A DNA stretch of 64,000 nt from Metellina segmentata (Eukaryota > Arthropoda > Arachnida > Araneae > Tetragnathidae). The stretch covers positions 77,544,416-77,608,415 of the forward strand of contig OX375878.1 in the NCBI GenBank assembly GCA_947359465.1. Direction: 5' to 3'. Positions 44,236 through 56,244 of the stretch are shown here, piece after piece (the first letter of the stretch is position 1; each line of letters opens with the position of its first letter). The translations under genes were made by a program, and so were the position numbers. A model generated the notes under the pieces. The model saw nothing but the letters and a program-made list of their open reading frames with translations. It was not told where the DNA came from and did no database searches.

Positions 44236-44952
44236 GTTTTTTTTGGGGTGAAGAATTTGACATTGACAAAATGTACATATATCCTGTCAGTAAGAATTTG
44301 AATGAATATGGATTTAACATTAGAAATTTTACGAAACGAGATTAAGGAATGAAATTTTTAGGCATTCTATCACAAATGTCCAAGAGGCTATTATTACCTA
44401 ACAGGAAATGCGACGGGGTAGTATTCCATCTTTCGAATGGTTTTATAGCATATTTTCAAAATATTAATTCATGTTTTATAAACATTATCTTACGTCGATT
44501 ACGACACCGAGGGTTCAACGTCATTCGACCACTAGACAAAAAAGTCTAGTGATAGGGGTGCTGACTTCTTTATCGAACGTTTCTTTGTTCGAATAAAGGG
44601 TTAAAGCAATACATGTTTGTCCGTAATGGTGTTAAAGTGTGATCTCTTTATAAACAAGTTATGTCTAAAATGCATGGTACGAATGTGAGGTCTAAGGCGT
44701 GCACCAGGGTAACAGCAAGTCGTTCACAAAGCCATCCTTGTTTCGGGCATATGAAAAAAAAAATGGTTATAAAACCAAACTACTAATTTAAGCCTATCTG
44801 GTATAACTTTTACGTTAGAACACTGTGAATCAACACAGATTTCATGGAATTTTGAGAATTGAGTAACATGATAGGAATTTTCGTTATGGGGATTTTAGAA
44901 TTATTGTCTCATAATGACTTCTAATACAAGGACAACAGAACTTCCATAAAAT
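44236..44952. other. Sequence without recognised feature
   Basis: Contains one short stem, CACTAGAC-AAAAAA-GTCTAGTG (44530-44551). No gene. Confidence 0.45.
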
Positions 44953-45105
44953 ACTTGAAATCTAATCCATAAATTCATATATACTAATCAGTTATTTCTT
45001 TATTTTCCATTTACAGTTACAAAAACACGCCTTGAAGTCCAATCGATGAATCCATATACTTATCAGTTATTTCTTTATTTTCATTTACTGTTGCAAAAAT
45101 CCTCA
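44953..45105. repeat. Two-unit tandem duplication (about 80 bp)
   Basis: CTTGAAATCTAATCCATAAA and CTTGAAGTCCAATCGATGAA, each followed by TCAGTTATTTCTTTATTTT and then CATTTACAGTT or CATTTACTGTT. Confidence 0.75.
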
Positions 45106-45816
45106 AAACTAGGCATCCAGAGTCATTCTCAACAGCTCCACGTAGGCACAGTAAAAAGCTTTGCATCAAGAGGCTTACTCTTCATTGTTTGAGGAAACCC
45201 AAGAAATAGATCAAGTTCTTTTGAGCAAGACACCCTTCTCTCACTCGCATTACTCTCCTTCACTTAAGAGATACTTGAGTTGAAATTGTCCCGTTATCGG
45301 TCTTCCTCTCATTGCCCCTTCTACCCATAATAGACGTCATTCGAATGCTAAGGGGCATGCCTCGCCGCTGTTGACGCATTCTCAGGAAATCAGTTCACGT
45401 TCCAGCAGTTGTTGCCATTCGAAATTATACTTTCAGACCATTTTTCCCTTCTATCTTTTCCTTCGCTGTCTGCTATTTTCTCTTTTTATTTCCAAAAACA
45501 CTGGTTTTTTATTTTTTTAACCAAGAAAGGATTTCACTCCACAGAACAATATGTGGAAGAATTTGAGTCTCACTGATTGTAGTGTTTTGTGTTAGTGTTA
45601 CTTCGCAGTTAGCGATCGGGACAGGAGATTCTGCGTAATTCTTTCATTCTGCGTGAGAACTTGTTTTCTGACTTCGTGGAAAGAAGTTGCCTATATAATA
45701 AAATGGTGTTAAATGAAAGTTGACTGTATGTCTATCAATGTAGATATGATTGATGCATCGAACACCAAAGAGAAATAAAGACTTAGTAAAAAAGGATTGT
45801 CTGTCAAAGAACAAAG
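45106..45816. other. Sequence without recognised feature, GC-richer at 45100-45480
   Basis: Pyrimidine-rich stretches, no domain-bearing frame. Confidence 0.4.
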
Positions 45817-45856
45817 CCTCCTTAAGTTTTACAATCTATTGTAAAACTTAAGGAGG
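45817..45856. repeat. Perfect hairpin, 19-bp arms
   Basis: CCTCCTTAAGTTTTACAAT and its exact reverse complement are separated by 2 nt. The stem continues outward as CAAA/TTTG past a single unpaired base. Confidence 0.9.
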
Positions 45857-45887
45857 TTTGTAGTCCGTAAAAATCATACTGTTTTAA

Positions 45888-46100
45888 CCTTCAAATGGTT
45901 TTTACCAGGTGTCTCGTAATTAGACTCTCATGTAGACTAATTTTGCTAATGAATAATTGCCTATTTTTGTATGACGACGAGGTAAATATCTGTTGTTGTT
46001 TTTATAATGACGAGATATTCGTTTTAGATCTCATTAGTTTTTTTTAACATGACAAGATACTTCGTTGAGACTTTCTCAGACAAGAGAAAAAAACATGGTT
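45888..46100. mobile_element. GACGAGAT-family MITE, diverged, right end not seen
   Basis: Starts after TTAA (45884-45887) with CCTTCAAATGGTTTTT. The interior has GACGACGAGGTAAATATC, ATGACGAGATATTCG and GACAAGATACTTCG. The right terminal repeat cannot be located, so the end is approximate. Confidence 0.4.
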
Positions 46101-46784
46101 TCTAACAACAATGTACTGAAAGTTTTGTTCGAAAAAATTTAAGCTTTCTGTAATTGAAGTTATTTTACTATTATGTTCAGGTGGCGGGGGGTAGGTACAT
46201 CTTGGAATTGATGAAGTTCCTGGATAACATTCCTCAAATATATATAAGTTTGGGCTACACAGAATTACCTTAAAAGAACTTTGCTTTATGTGTATAATGT
46301 AGTATATGCCTCACGAACATGGCTATTTATATTTAATTGCGCTCTGGAAATCGAAAATAAAAATTTCTGAGTTTTGGAGGATTTGAACCGACTAAAATTA
46401 ATTTTCGTGGCTTTAAGCTCTGTCTGGGAAATTTTTTACCTACTATGCAATATTCCAACCATCTATTACACAGCCCAGCAAATAATTTGGTGCCGGCGTT
46501 TCTTAAACTGATTTTATGTGTATTTTAAGTGTTGAAAACAAATAGGACGTTAGTTTTTCCCACACCTCTTGTTTGTAAGATACGAGAGTAGCGTTATTTA
46601 CGTTACTACATTAAATTAGGCTTAGGGTATAAGCATTAAATTAAAAAACCTTTTCCTTAGAAAATTTCGTAAAACATTTTAATTAATTGAAAACAACACA
46701 TCATTCTTCCTGTAAATCCACAATAGATAATTAAAAATTAGAAATGAGAATAATCAAATAAAAACAAGAGGCAAAGTTAATTTT
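46101..46784. other. Sequence without recognised feature
   Basis: AT-rich; no repeat or coding signal. Confidence 0.45.
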
Positions 46785-47886
46785 GTTCGCTCTGAAATCT
46801 CCTTTTGTTTGAAATTCTCGAGTGAATTTTATTTACACAGTTTCTTTGCAGTTTATAACAGTAATCTGCCATAATATGAGTATCCCATCTGCCCTGGTAT
46901 CCATTGTCTTCATGTCCTGGTGAAATCAATCGTTCACCTTGTTCTACACTAGTAACACCAATATTTTCAGGGAAACGATCTAAATGGCTGTGCAAGTAAC
47001 GGACCTTCATGTTCATACTACAACCAAGGTCATGCATTCTTGTTAAGCATGCTGTTATCTTGTCAAACATAGTTTCTAGCTTGTGGTTGTCCAGAAAGTT
47101 CTTGACAACAAGTACAAATGAGATCCATCGAGAGATGATCCAAATGAGATCATTTCTCAAACGATCCTAATCCAAATGAGATGAGGTACGTTTATGAGCT
47201 GTTTGATTTGAGGATCGTCAAAATTTTCAGCTTTAATATTTTCTGTACTTGTTTCAGGCATTTTTTGGCTTATGTATGCTAAGAAGGGCTATCCTCATCA
47301 AAAGCTCTCATGGACTGTTTCATTAACCCTAGCTTTATCGGCAGCGGGGGCAAGATGATTCTGTCTTGTCCGACTAAGGGTTCACGAATGATCATTTCTT
47401 TTTCCAACCATGTCTTCTCTCGTCGACCACTCTTTTCTTAGGCACGGGTATGGTTTGGCTCTGCTATCCCATGGGCACACGATGCAAGGATATTTCGTGT
47501 AGCCCCCTTACTGACCAGGTGAAAGTTAACCATTTAAAGTCTGAGTGAGGAACATGCCGTCATCTAGAGGCTAAATCTTGATATGTCCACTTATTGCTGT
47601 TATTTTGTTTTTTTCACACAATATTCACAATACAAAATTAACAGTCATAAAATTGGTTTATGAGTTCCCTCCAAACCATCGGGACACCAAATTTTAGACT
47701 TCATCTCTTCCTATTAATCCACTGCCATAGGTGTTCTGTACAAGTTTTACACACTTGTGAAACCCAAGCTTTATCTTGGTCACCAAGCCTAATGCCAAAG
47801 TAACCAAGGAAAGCTCTTTCAACAAAATCATAGATGTTTTTTTTCTGTTCTAGGACGATTAAAACAATTTCTTCTACTCTATGCAT
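46785..47886 (-). pseudogene. Broken copy of a multi-copy uncharacterised arthropod gene family
   Basis: Minus-strand blocks in order are FGIRLGDQDKAWV and CKTCTEHLWQW (47701-47886), KFGVPMVWREL (about 47670), VNFHLVSKGATRNIL (about 47510), IILPPLPIKLGLMKQ (about 47340), then in one 127-codon frame LGCSMNMKVRYLHSHLDRFP, TSVEQGERL and QGRWDTHIMADYCYKL (46777-47160). I recognise these as the conserved landmarks of a large, repetitive, uncharacterised protein family in spiders and insects, typically written EQGERFHQD and GRWD-x2-MMADYCW. The CKTC and YDC pairs suggest a zinc-binding amino end. Function is unknown; copy number suggests a mobile element. The central part is deleted, and stops and frameshifts are frequent. 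Confidence 0.7.
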
Positions 47887-48962
47887 TTCTATAAGTTATG
47901 TTAACTTATATAAATGCTGTAAAATGTAATAAATTAACTGTAAACATAGTTGGAAAAAAAAGTAGGAACCAATCCACCTAAAAAACTTAATTAAACCACT
48001 ACACAATGAGTTTTTTATAAAATATTTCATAATTTAGCTGCGCTGAATCTCAAAAGGTAGAGCTGATAGAGAAAAACTGTTTTCATATTTGAAACAACGC
48101 ACAAAATATATTAAAAATCAATTTAAAAAAATTCCAGGCACCAAACAAAATTTTTTTCCACTAGTATATTTTGAGTAAGCTAAAAACATATAAATAGTAA
48201 TAAGCAAATTCTGCTCCTGTGATATTTAAGAAATGTGTGGAAATAGTCAAAAGTAATAATTTTACAAGAATTTAATTAAGCCTAGCACAAGTATTCAATC
48301 ACGTAAATACCCATGAGAACCAATAATAATGTACCTGATGCCTTTTTGTCACACGAAAAATCTCTGGGCTCAGAGTTACTGTTCCCACTACGATGCGAAA
48401 CATCGAAGAACAAAGAGGAAAATTATTTTCATTTGTTATCACCAGATTAGATTTGATCAGAAATAAATGAAAATAACCTCGTTACCTTTTCTTCCCAAGA
48501 ATTTTCTGTAATAAATCTCTTGTTATTTATGAAAATCTTCATTGTGGGTCTTCTGATCCTCTTTCCACAGCTGGCTCACCCTTAGCAACGCATCACTTTG
48601 GGACCATAAATAGTCTCAACATTTTATTAAATTTTGTAAACGCTTGATTTTGTTATTAAATGAAATTGGATGCATTTGAAAAATAATGGATTTTGTTGAT
48701 ATCAAATCAATCAAATTATATCTTCCATTAATTCTGTCTATGTGAACATTCAATTCTTCACTACTTCGCTACATTTTCATGCTATTCAAGTTTTTTATTG
48801 GTAGTTCGAAATGTATATTGCTAATAAATCAAGCATTAAACCTGATCCAAATGTAAAATGATAATAAATAAAATCCCTAAATATCAGAACTGAATTCGAC
48901 GAATTAAATTTGAATGGTTATTAATTTGACAATGGAAATAAAAATCCGCGATAAAATATTCC
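47887..48962. other. AT-rich sequence without recognised feature
   Basis: No gene, hairpin or paired inverted repeats that I can support. Confidence 0.5.
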
Positions 48963-48979
48963 TTCGATTGTGCATCAAA

Positions 48980-49256
48980 TGTAATTTTAGTTAACGTCGT
49001 ACTAGAGCAACACAATGGGCTTTTGACGACGATCCGGGATCAGTCCCTTAAGGGAAAGATGCGAGGACAACACCTCGTAATTTTGAACCACGGTCAGATG
49101 ACGAAGCAACACCTGAACTGGCACCCCACTTTCCAAACTTCCACGCCAACCCAACGTGAGGACTTTCGGCCACGACAGATTTAAGGTGCACCAGCCGCCT
49201 CTACACTATACGTTTACAAACATCCATGGCCGGACCCGGATTCGAACCAGGAACCT
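48980..49256 (-). mobile_element. SINE, 5'-truncated copy
   Basis: The reverse complement matches 40880-41150 at roughly 95 percent by eye, including the B box (GGATTCGAACC on the plus strand) and the GATCAGTCCCTTAAGGG block. The A-box half of the tRNA head is missing. It is flanked by a near-perfect 17-bp direct repeat, TTCGATTGTGCATCAAA (48963-48979) and TTCGATTGTGCTTCAAA (49257-49273), so truncation happened during insertion. Confidence 0.88.
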
Positions 49257-49273
49257 TTCGATTGTGCTTCAAA

Positions 49274-49643
49274 AGTTCACCAGGCGAAATCTTTAGCTGT
49301 CGTATATAAAGTAAATTTCTTTGTCACGGACAAAATATTTAGTGTATCACATCATGGAAACGGCATAATTGGCTATTACAAGAAATATCAACAGTTCTGA
49401 AACTGAACTTTGATATGTTCAAGAGCTACTCTGGTGACATGATAAATAAGGCAATTTTTCTGATTGTTTGAGCCAATTTGAAACCCTCAAAAGCCATCAA
49501 TCATAGGTGAAAATCACTTGAAACAATTGGTTACGAGCATCAACGTGTTATGATTGATCAATTGATCAAATGAACTAAGGTGTCACAAGAAGCTTCCCAC
49601 ATATAGCAACGCAACAAACTGCTGCATACTGAGTCCTCCAACC
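49274..49643. other. Sequence without recognised feature
   Basis: No coding or repeat signal supported. Confidence 0.5.
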
Positions 49644-49651
49644 GATACCTG

Positions 49652-50149
49652 GTAGGGATACGACATCGACAGCAAAACATCGATGTTCAAAATTAAAACA
49701 TCGATGTTGATAATACATCGCCCCCACACCATCGATGTTTTTAAAATTCAATGTATTTAAACTTTTTTCCTCATTTCTTAAAATTGGTTTAGCAACTAGT
49801 GATGCGACATCGGCTCCAATACATCGATGTTTGTTTTATAAAACATCAATGTTTTGAAAACATCGACATCGATGTCGCATCCCTACTTTTCAGACCCTTC
49901 ACCCTTGGTCACTTTGGTCTAAAAGTATGTCCAATTTGCTGATTATGAAAATTATGCTACTTGGTTATTTTTTAAATTGTTATAACGGTACTTTTTTCAA
50001 TTAAAAAAAAACATCGATAGCGCAAAAACATCGACAAGTATAAACATCGATGTTACAAAAACATCGACACCAATACACCAATGTTAAATAAATCGTTTTT
50101 TTTAAACATCGATGTTTTGAAAACATCGATATCGATGTCGCGGTCCCTA
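49652..50149. mobile_element. hAT-type MITE with ACATCGATGTT subterminal repeats
   Basis: The ends TAGGGATACGACATCGA and (reverse complement) TAGGGACCGCGACATCGA are flanked by identical octamers ATACCTGG (49644-49651 and 50150-50157). About a dozen variants of ACATCGATGTT, itself a palindrome around ATCGAT, fill both subterminal regions. A second pair of the same ends at 49797-49885 (TAGTGATGCGACATCGG and GATGTCGCATCCCTA) suggests a nested or rearranged related element. Confidence 0.85.
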
Positions 50150-50157
50150 ATACCTGG

Positions 50158-52019
50158 TAAAAAAAATCAAGTTGACGTCTTGAAAAGAAAACACATTATT
50201 AGTTTGGATTATATTTCCACAGCTACAAATCCATTAGTTTGGATTATAATAGTACAACCCTCAGAATATATATCGGATGTCTATGAGGCATTCTTCGATT
50301 AGCCATTGTTTCTGGTGGATGTCATACGAAACATTTCAGAAGAGATATCTGGACGCGATGGATGACAGAAAATAAGAATTAGGTTACCTGGAAATGTATT
50401 TTTTGGATATTCTGAATACAAATGCACATACTGATTGTAGACAAAGCATATCCTCCAGGTATTTCCATACCTCTTAACATCGATTGCCGAGGGCAATATT
50501 GATTAACAAGACAGTGTGGCATGTCATGTAAGAATTATCTGTGAACGATTTCAAAAGAACTAGTAAAAACATCAAGTCTTGAACATTAAAATTCCATAGA
50601 TTTCAACACGATTAAAAAATAACCAATGAAACACATAAGTTTAATGAATCCCCACCAACAAACTACATCAGATTCTGCGATGCATAGCAGTTGGTTCGTA
50701 TGGTCATAATGAACATATCTAATTTCAGCTGTTAATGATTCATTTTGCGAAAAATATTTATATTTTGTAAACTACGGGTGATTATTAAAATTAATCTCCT
50801 CTGCATGTGGTTGACAGTTTCTATTGAAAAAATATATTTTTAGTTTCTGCTAAGTTTTATATAGTTTTGCTTCTTTGTGAGGCAGAAAAATTTTAGATTA
50901 AAAAAAATCCAGTTCATTTTGTTCATGAAAATAAATACTACTCCATTAGTACGTGTATTGCTAGTATCCAGATGCTATTTTTCATGCATTTTAGATATCA
51001 TTGGTAAAATGAGTTTGTACTAAGAAATATAACAATTTGTATTTGCAGATGAATGCAAGTTTCTAATTTCTGTGGCCGATCCAGAAAACATGACTCAAGA
51101 TTGATATGTATGCCGTTCCCGTTTCCCTAAATCTATTCTCATCGTCAACTAGTCGCAGACTTCACTAAGTATTCAGAACACTTCGAGATCCCCTTATTAA
51201 GTTTACCTATTGACGTGAAGACATTTAACTATTTCTAGTAAAGGCATTCACTTAGAATACTTATAAGGATTCTATGGTTATATTACTATACAGCACAATT
51301 GTATGCCCCCAAATAGATCTTTAGAATAAAACAAATTGCGTTCAATTTATTTTCCCCTATTGTTTAAAATACCATGCTAATTTTCTCCAGATATTATTTA
51401 TTTTAAAATGTTTTCTATTCACTAAAACACGATTTACGGACTTAAAAAAAATTTCAAATTATTAATTTCAACTTTGTAGTTTAACATTATTTTGAAATCA
51501 AAATTAAAATTTTCAAAGTTGGAAAGTTGTTTAAGATTAGTGTGCAACCCTAAATATACTACGTAGTTTTACTTAAATTTTCCCTAATGATTAAAAAAGA
51601 AATTCTTACAAAGGCGTATTAACATACTGCTACCAGAAAAATACATACAAATATTTTTTAACGGTCAGAAATTTAGTCAGTATTTGGAGAAATTGGACAA
51701 TATAATAAGAGGCACTAGGGTTAGGATTACACACAATACGAGTTAATTTTATGTTCTACCGATAGAAAAGAGTTCTTATAAACGATTTGACGCTCATTAA
51801 CAAATATATATGTATGTTTTAGTAATATTTTATTGAACTTATTTATTCCCTTTTTAGATTTTATAAATTTTGAATTTTCGTACATCCAAGCGTAGCGTTC
51901 CAAGGAATTTCGTTTTCATGTGTAACTATAACGTGATAAGTTGAAAGTTGCATGACAAGTCATAAAAGCACCAAAACAATATCAAATGGAAAGACCTAGA
52001 TCATTGTAAAGATAAGGAA
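50158..52019. other. AT-rich sequence without recognised feature
   Basis: No open frame with a domain, no paired repeats. Confidence 0.5.
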
Positions 52020-52403
52020 TTGGGAGGGGGTCAAGCAGTCACCAATATTATATATGGAATGAGTGGACTCTCTGGCATTGATAGGAGCATTGGTTATGGA
52101 GCTGGATTCTATTGGGAGTGGAGCAAGCGGCAACGGGTAGAAACTAGAAATCTATTGGGGAGCACAGTGAAAAATGCTGAAATGACCTCTAAAGAGCGAT
52201 CTCCTCGACAACCCAAGAAGTGGAACGGTCCAACGTTTCTCGACCTCTGTAGAATCGTAACGACAACAGCATTTCCAGAACCAGTGGTACTCCACTGCCC
52301 AATGTCACACACCACTCGTGTGAATTTCCGATCGATTCATATCTGCCTCCCCATATTCACCAATCTCTATACTCCCACGATGTCAATACAACATATAATA
52401 TGA
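52020..52403 (+). other. Unrecognised 127-codon open stretch
   Basis: A GC-richer segment with an open frame whose start codon is not ATG. Residues include KERSPRQPKKWNGPTFLDL. No domain is recognised, the reverse strand is also partly open, and no splice or polyadenylation context supports a gene. Confidence 0.2.
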
Positions 52404-52611
52404 GCTATTTAAGAAGCTTTAAGATCAATGTTGAACTCAATTAAGCTTTATTTGTATGCCGCACCTTTTCTTTTCTGTAACTATTATTTTCATGTATGCA
52501 TAATTTGCAATGAATGAACAAACTTAACTTTTAGCAACTCATGTACGGCATTATCACATCATGTAGTATATATAATTTTGTTTGTATTTTACATTACTTT
52601 CATGTTGTATA

Positions 52612-53822
52612 CATACGAGCTAAAACGTTATGACTATCCCAACATTTTTCAATCAAATCGTCTTGATGACACGTGGAGGGCACTTGATTAAGTGAGAATG
52701 GTATTTAACTGCTTCTGGAGAAGGTAAGAAATCTATCTTGCACTTACATTTGTGAGTGATGGGAAAGGCTGCCAATCTAAGCGAATTTGATAGAGGACAG
52801 ATCGCACTGGCCCAAAGACTAGGAACGAGTATCACCGACATTGCAGGATTGGTAGGTTGTTCACGATCTGCCGTTGTTAGTATTCATGCAAAGTGGCTAA
52901 ATGACGGTGACCCCAGCAGTAGACGTTAAGGTGTAGGTCGTCCACGCGTCATAAAAAAAAAGGCCGCCGGAGACTGTCCAGCTTGGTAAAACAAAATTGG
53001 CGCGAGACAGTGGCTCAGCTGACAGCCTAATACAATGCAGGTTCAAGCGCAAGTGTTTCGGAACACACAGTTCAGAGGACACTGTTGGATATGGGACGGT
53101 GCAGCAGACGTCCCATTCGTATGCCTCTGTGACCAAGCGTCATTGTCAACTACGCCTACAGTGGACCCGGGAATATCGAGACTGGACCACGGATGAGTGG
53201 AAGAGAGTTGCCTGGTCAGATGAATCCCAATTTCTCATTCATCACGTCGATGGTCATGTTTGGGTACGCCGTCTGCCTAGCAAACAGTTGCTCCCCTCTT
53301 GTACAGCAGGTCATACACAGGCTGGTGGTGGCGGTATTATGCTTCGGGGGACGTTCTCACGGGAGACTTTGGGACCCGTAGTTGTGGTAGAACAGACCAT
53401 GAACGCTACGAATTATCTGAACACCATTGCGGATCAGTTGCACCCCTACATGGCGTCTGTCTTCTCAACTGGAAATGGAATCTTCCAGCAGGACAACGCC
53501 CCATGTCACAAGGCTCGGAATGTGTTGGAGTGGTGAGAGGAGCATACTGATGAATTCAACTTAATATCCTGGCCACCTAACTCGCCGAATCTTAATCAGA
53601 GCACATTTGGGGTGTCATGGAGCGGCAGCTCGGAGCTCAAACACCATGTCCGAATATCTCGGCTTTGCGTGACAGCTGCTTAGACATTTGATACAACCTA
53701 CCTCCAGTCAGGGACCAAGAACTTGTGGCATATATGTCCAGGCGAGTTGCAGCTATTTTGCAGTCCAAAGGAGGCGCAACTCAATATTAAGTATGTGGTC
53801 ATAATGTTTTGGCTCTTCAGTG
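52612..53822 (+). mobile_element. Tc1-like DNA transposon, copy B
   Basis: About 1,211 bp, the same subfamily and orientation as 267-1473. The right end (reverse complement) CACTGAAGAGCCAAAACATT is well kept. The left end is decayed (CATACGAGCTAAAACG). Body identity with copy A is high by eye. Both ends lie in TA-rich DNA. Confidence 0.82.
52759..53790 (+). pseudogene. Tc1 transposase, frameshifted
   Basis: Starts MGKAANLSEFDRGQIALA at 52759. A stop follows SSRR near 52927 and the frame then shifts. The largest intact block (53110-53536) contains AWSDESQFLIHHVDGH, SRETLGPVVVVEQTMN and GIFQQDNAPCHKARNVLEW, ending at a TGA. Downstream a 4-bp loss removes the NPIE glutamate codon context (SPNLN then CAGAGCAC). 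The lesions differ from those of copy A, so the two copies decayed independently. Where copy A has stops, this copy shows sense codons. Confidence 0.82.
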
Positions 53823-53824
53823 AA

Positions 53825-56244
53825 TGTTTGTATATATATATATATAATGTTAAATTAAGAAATGTTAAATTTCAATGAATAATAATGGAATTTAAACCTT
53901 GGATATTGTTGAAATTTTCTATCTGTGTGATTTTGATGTATGGCTTATGTGATTTTTATGTCCATAATTTAGATATGACAAATCTTTTTAATTTCATACA
54001 ACTAGCTAATTTACTAAATAAAAATAAAACTTAAGGTATTTTTTTATAGTTAAAATTTCAAGATATAAATATAAACGATCTGAACACTATATTAAGCTAA
54101 GCATATTCAACATACCTACACATTCTTAGGTAAAAGTAACTGCAAAAATTCTGGTGAAAGCAACTTAAAGTTTCCGAGGAATAAGCATGAATGTATAAAT
54201 TGTATAGTTTAATATATAAATCATATTACGTTGTTAAAATTAAGAATTATTAACCAAATATTTTTTTATTTGAATGATAAATTTAGATTATTAAAATTAA
54301 AAATAAGCACAAATCTTTGCAAAATATTTTATAAAAGTGTTAACTAACAGAATTTAATAAAACGAGTTTTTGAAATACAAAGCTCTTGAATTAAAAGCAT
54401 TAAAAAACCTTCCGAATAAAAATAAAATTAATTACCTTGCAATAAATAGAAAAGTAATTGATCATATCATCTATTTTTAATAAAAGTACTAAACAAGATT
54501 GATTTATAAAAGTAACAGGAACATGCTTTTGTAAAGAGTAAGGATGGTTCGTTGAAATTAATAACGAATGATTTTTGATCAAAGCAATAACTCAAATACT
54601 TTGAGAATTCAGTAACTTTGAGAAGATTTTATACAAAGAAAAATGAAAGATAATTTAGTAAACGAGAAAACGAGAAACAAACGGCTATTTGACAAAATAA
54701 GATCAATAACTAGTAAGCTTTAACAAAGTGTTTCATGCAGTAAATAAAATTATTAGATAGTAGAATTATTAGAATAGAATTATTAGAAGTTTAGTACATA
54801 GGATTACTCATGGAAAATAAAAACAAATATACAGAAAAATAAAAGTCTGATGATAAAGTAACACAGCTATATTCTTAGATATAGAATATCAATGCGTTCA
54901 TTAATAAAGTATTCAGATATTGTAGTTTTTCATAAGCATAATAACAAAAGATTTTTTGATAAAAGTAAACAAACGATTAAGATAGAAAAATAAAAATAAA
55001 TGTTTCATAACTGTAATGCTAAGATTGATTGATAAAGTTCAGACCAAGATTCTTAAAAAATGAAATATCAGAAATTTTTTTGAAGTAAAATCTAACTAAT
55101 ATTTATAAAAAGAAAAGCTTGTATTGTATCTATGAATAGTTTTTTTTTTATTTCTTATAAGTTGACAACGTAAAAGAAAGTTCTTGTAAGCTTTTACTGA
55201 TCGATAAATAGAAAACTTTGTGATTAATGATAACAGTTTTTACTACCTATGAAATTTTGTGTTCCAAGTAGTAAACTTTTACAAGAAAGAAAAAGAAATA
55301 AACCCACGATTTGTCTATTTAACAAAATTTATTGTAAAAGGGATTGATTTTCACGTAGAAAAAAGATTGGAAATTATAAACATGAGGATTAGACATGATT
55401 GATGAAATTCGAGAGAAAAATGCCACATCATACACGGGAAGAACACCCAGAATAACACCATTTTGAGAAAGGCCAGAACAAAACTGATATTCATACCTTT
55501 TATTTACGTACTTATATGTAAAACTGTATAAAATTATGCATTCCAATTACCTGTCTTTTAATCAAAGAAAGAAACATTCCTACTACGTGATTTTGCATTT
55601 AAAAAATTAACATCCGTTCGTAATATTAATGCAACTTGTTTCTCCATGAAGACTGCCGGAACTTTTTAATCTATAGGGAAACAATGTAAAACAAAAATTA
55701 TTATATTTAATGTTCAGTATCTAGATTAAAATTCCTCCGTTGATATCAATATCAATTAGTATTTTCTTAAATTGAGTGTTAAGGATTTTTAACGTTTGAA
55801 TAAAAAAAAACTCGAGCTTTTTTACAGGTTTGTGTTTTTTAAATATGTCCTGGTAGAAAAAGAATCAATGTCCAATGTTGGTGGGTGGTTTACATGGAGC
55901 GAGGACAACGTTTGCCCGAGATACATAAACACAGGAAATATAAGGACAATGTCCAAATTCGATAATTTTTAGTGATGTCCCAAAATCACTTCAATAATAT
56001 CCCCCTTCCAGTTGGAAAAAATTTGTTTGTTGAACACAAAAACACCAAAAAACGAAACTATGAAGTTATAGTAATTACTCTTTCGAATTGGAAGATTCAT
56101 TAACCATTACAGTTACAGTACAAATAAGGATAAAGCATCATTTAGGGCTCAGTGAGGGGTTCAGTAATTCGAGCTTCTTTTCCATAGGCAGTTATTCTGG
56201 TGTCTTAAAAGCACACACAAATTCAATCGATTAATTTACATTTA
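53825..56244. other. AT-rich intergenic sequence downstream of the receptor gene
   Basis: Contains the presumed 3' untranslated region of the minus-strand receptor gene next to 56245. A minus-strand AATAAA (TTTATT on plus) occurs near 55499 and ATTAAA near 55664, but neither is a convincing polyadenylation site on its own. No other gene is visible. Confidence 0.45.

Noticed and set aside
44530..44551. Rho-independent-like terminator
   Set aside because: The stem is only 8 bp with an A-rich loop, and the context is eukaryotic intergenic DNA.
54400..55546. Short minus-strand frames downstream of the receptor gene
   Set aside because: Low-complexity I/K/F/Y-rich readings of AT-rich DNA; no conservation signal visible.
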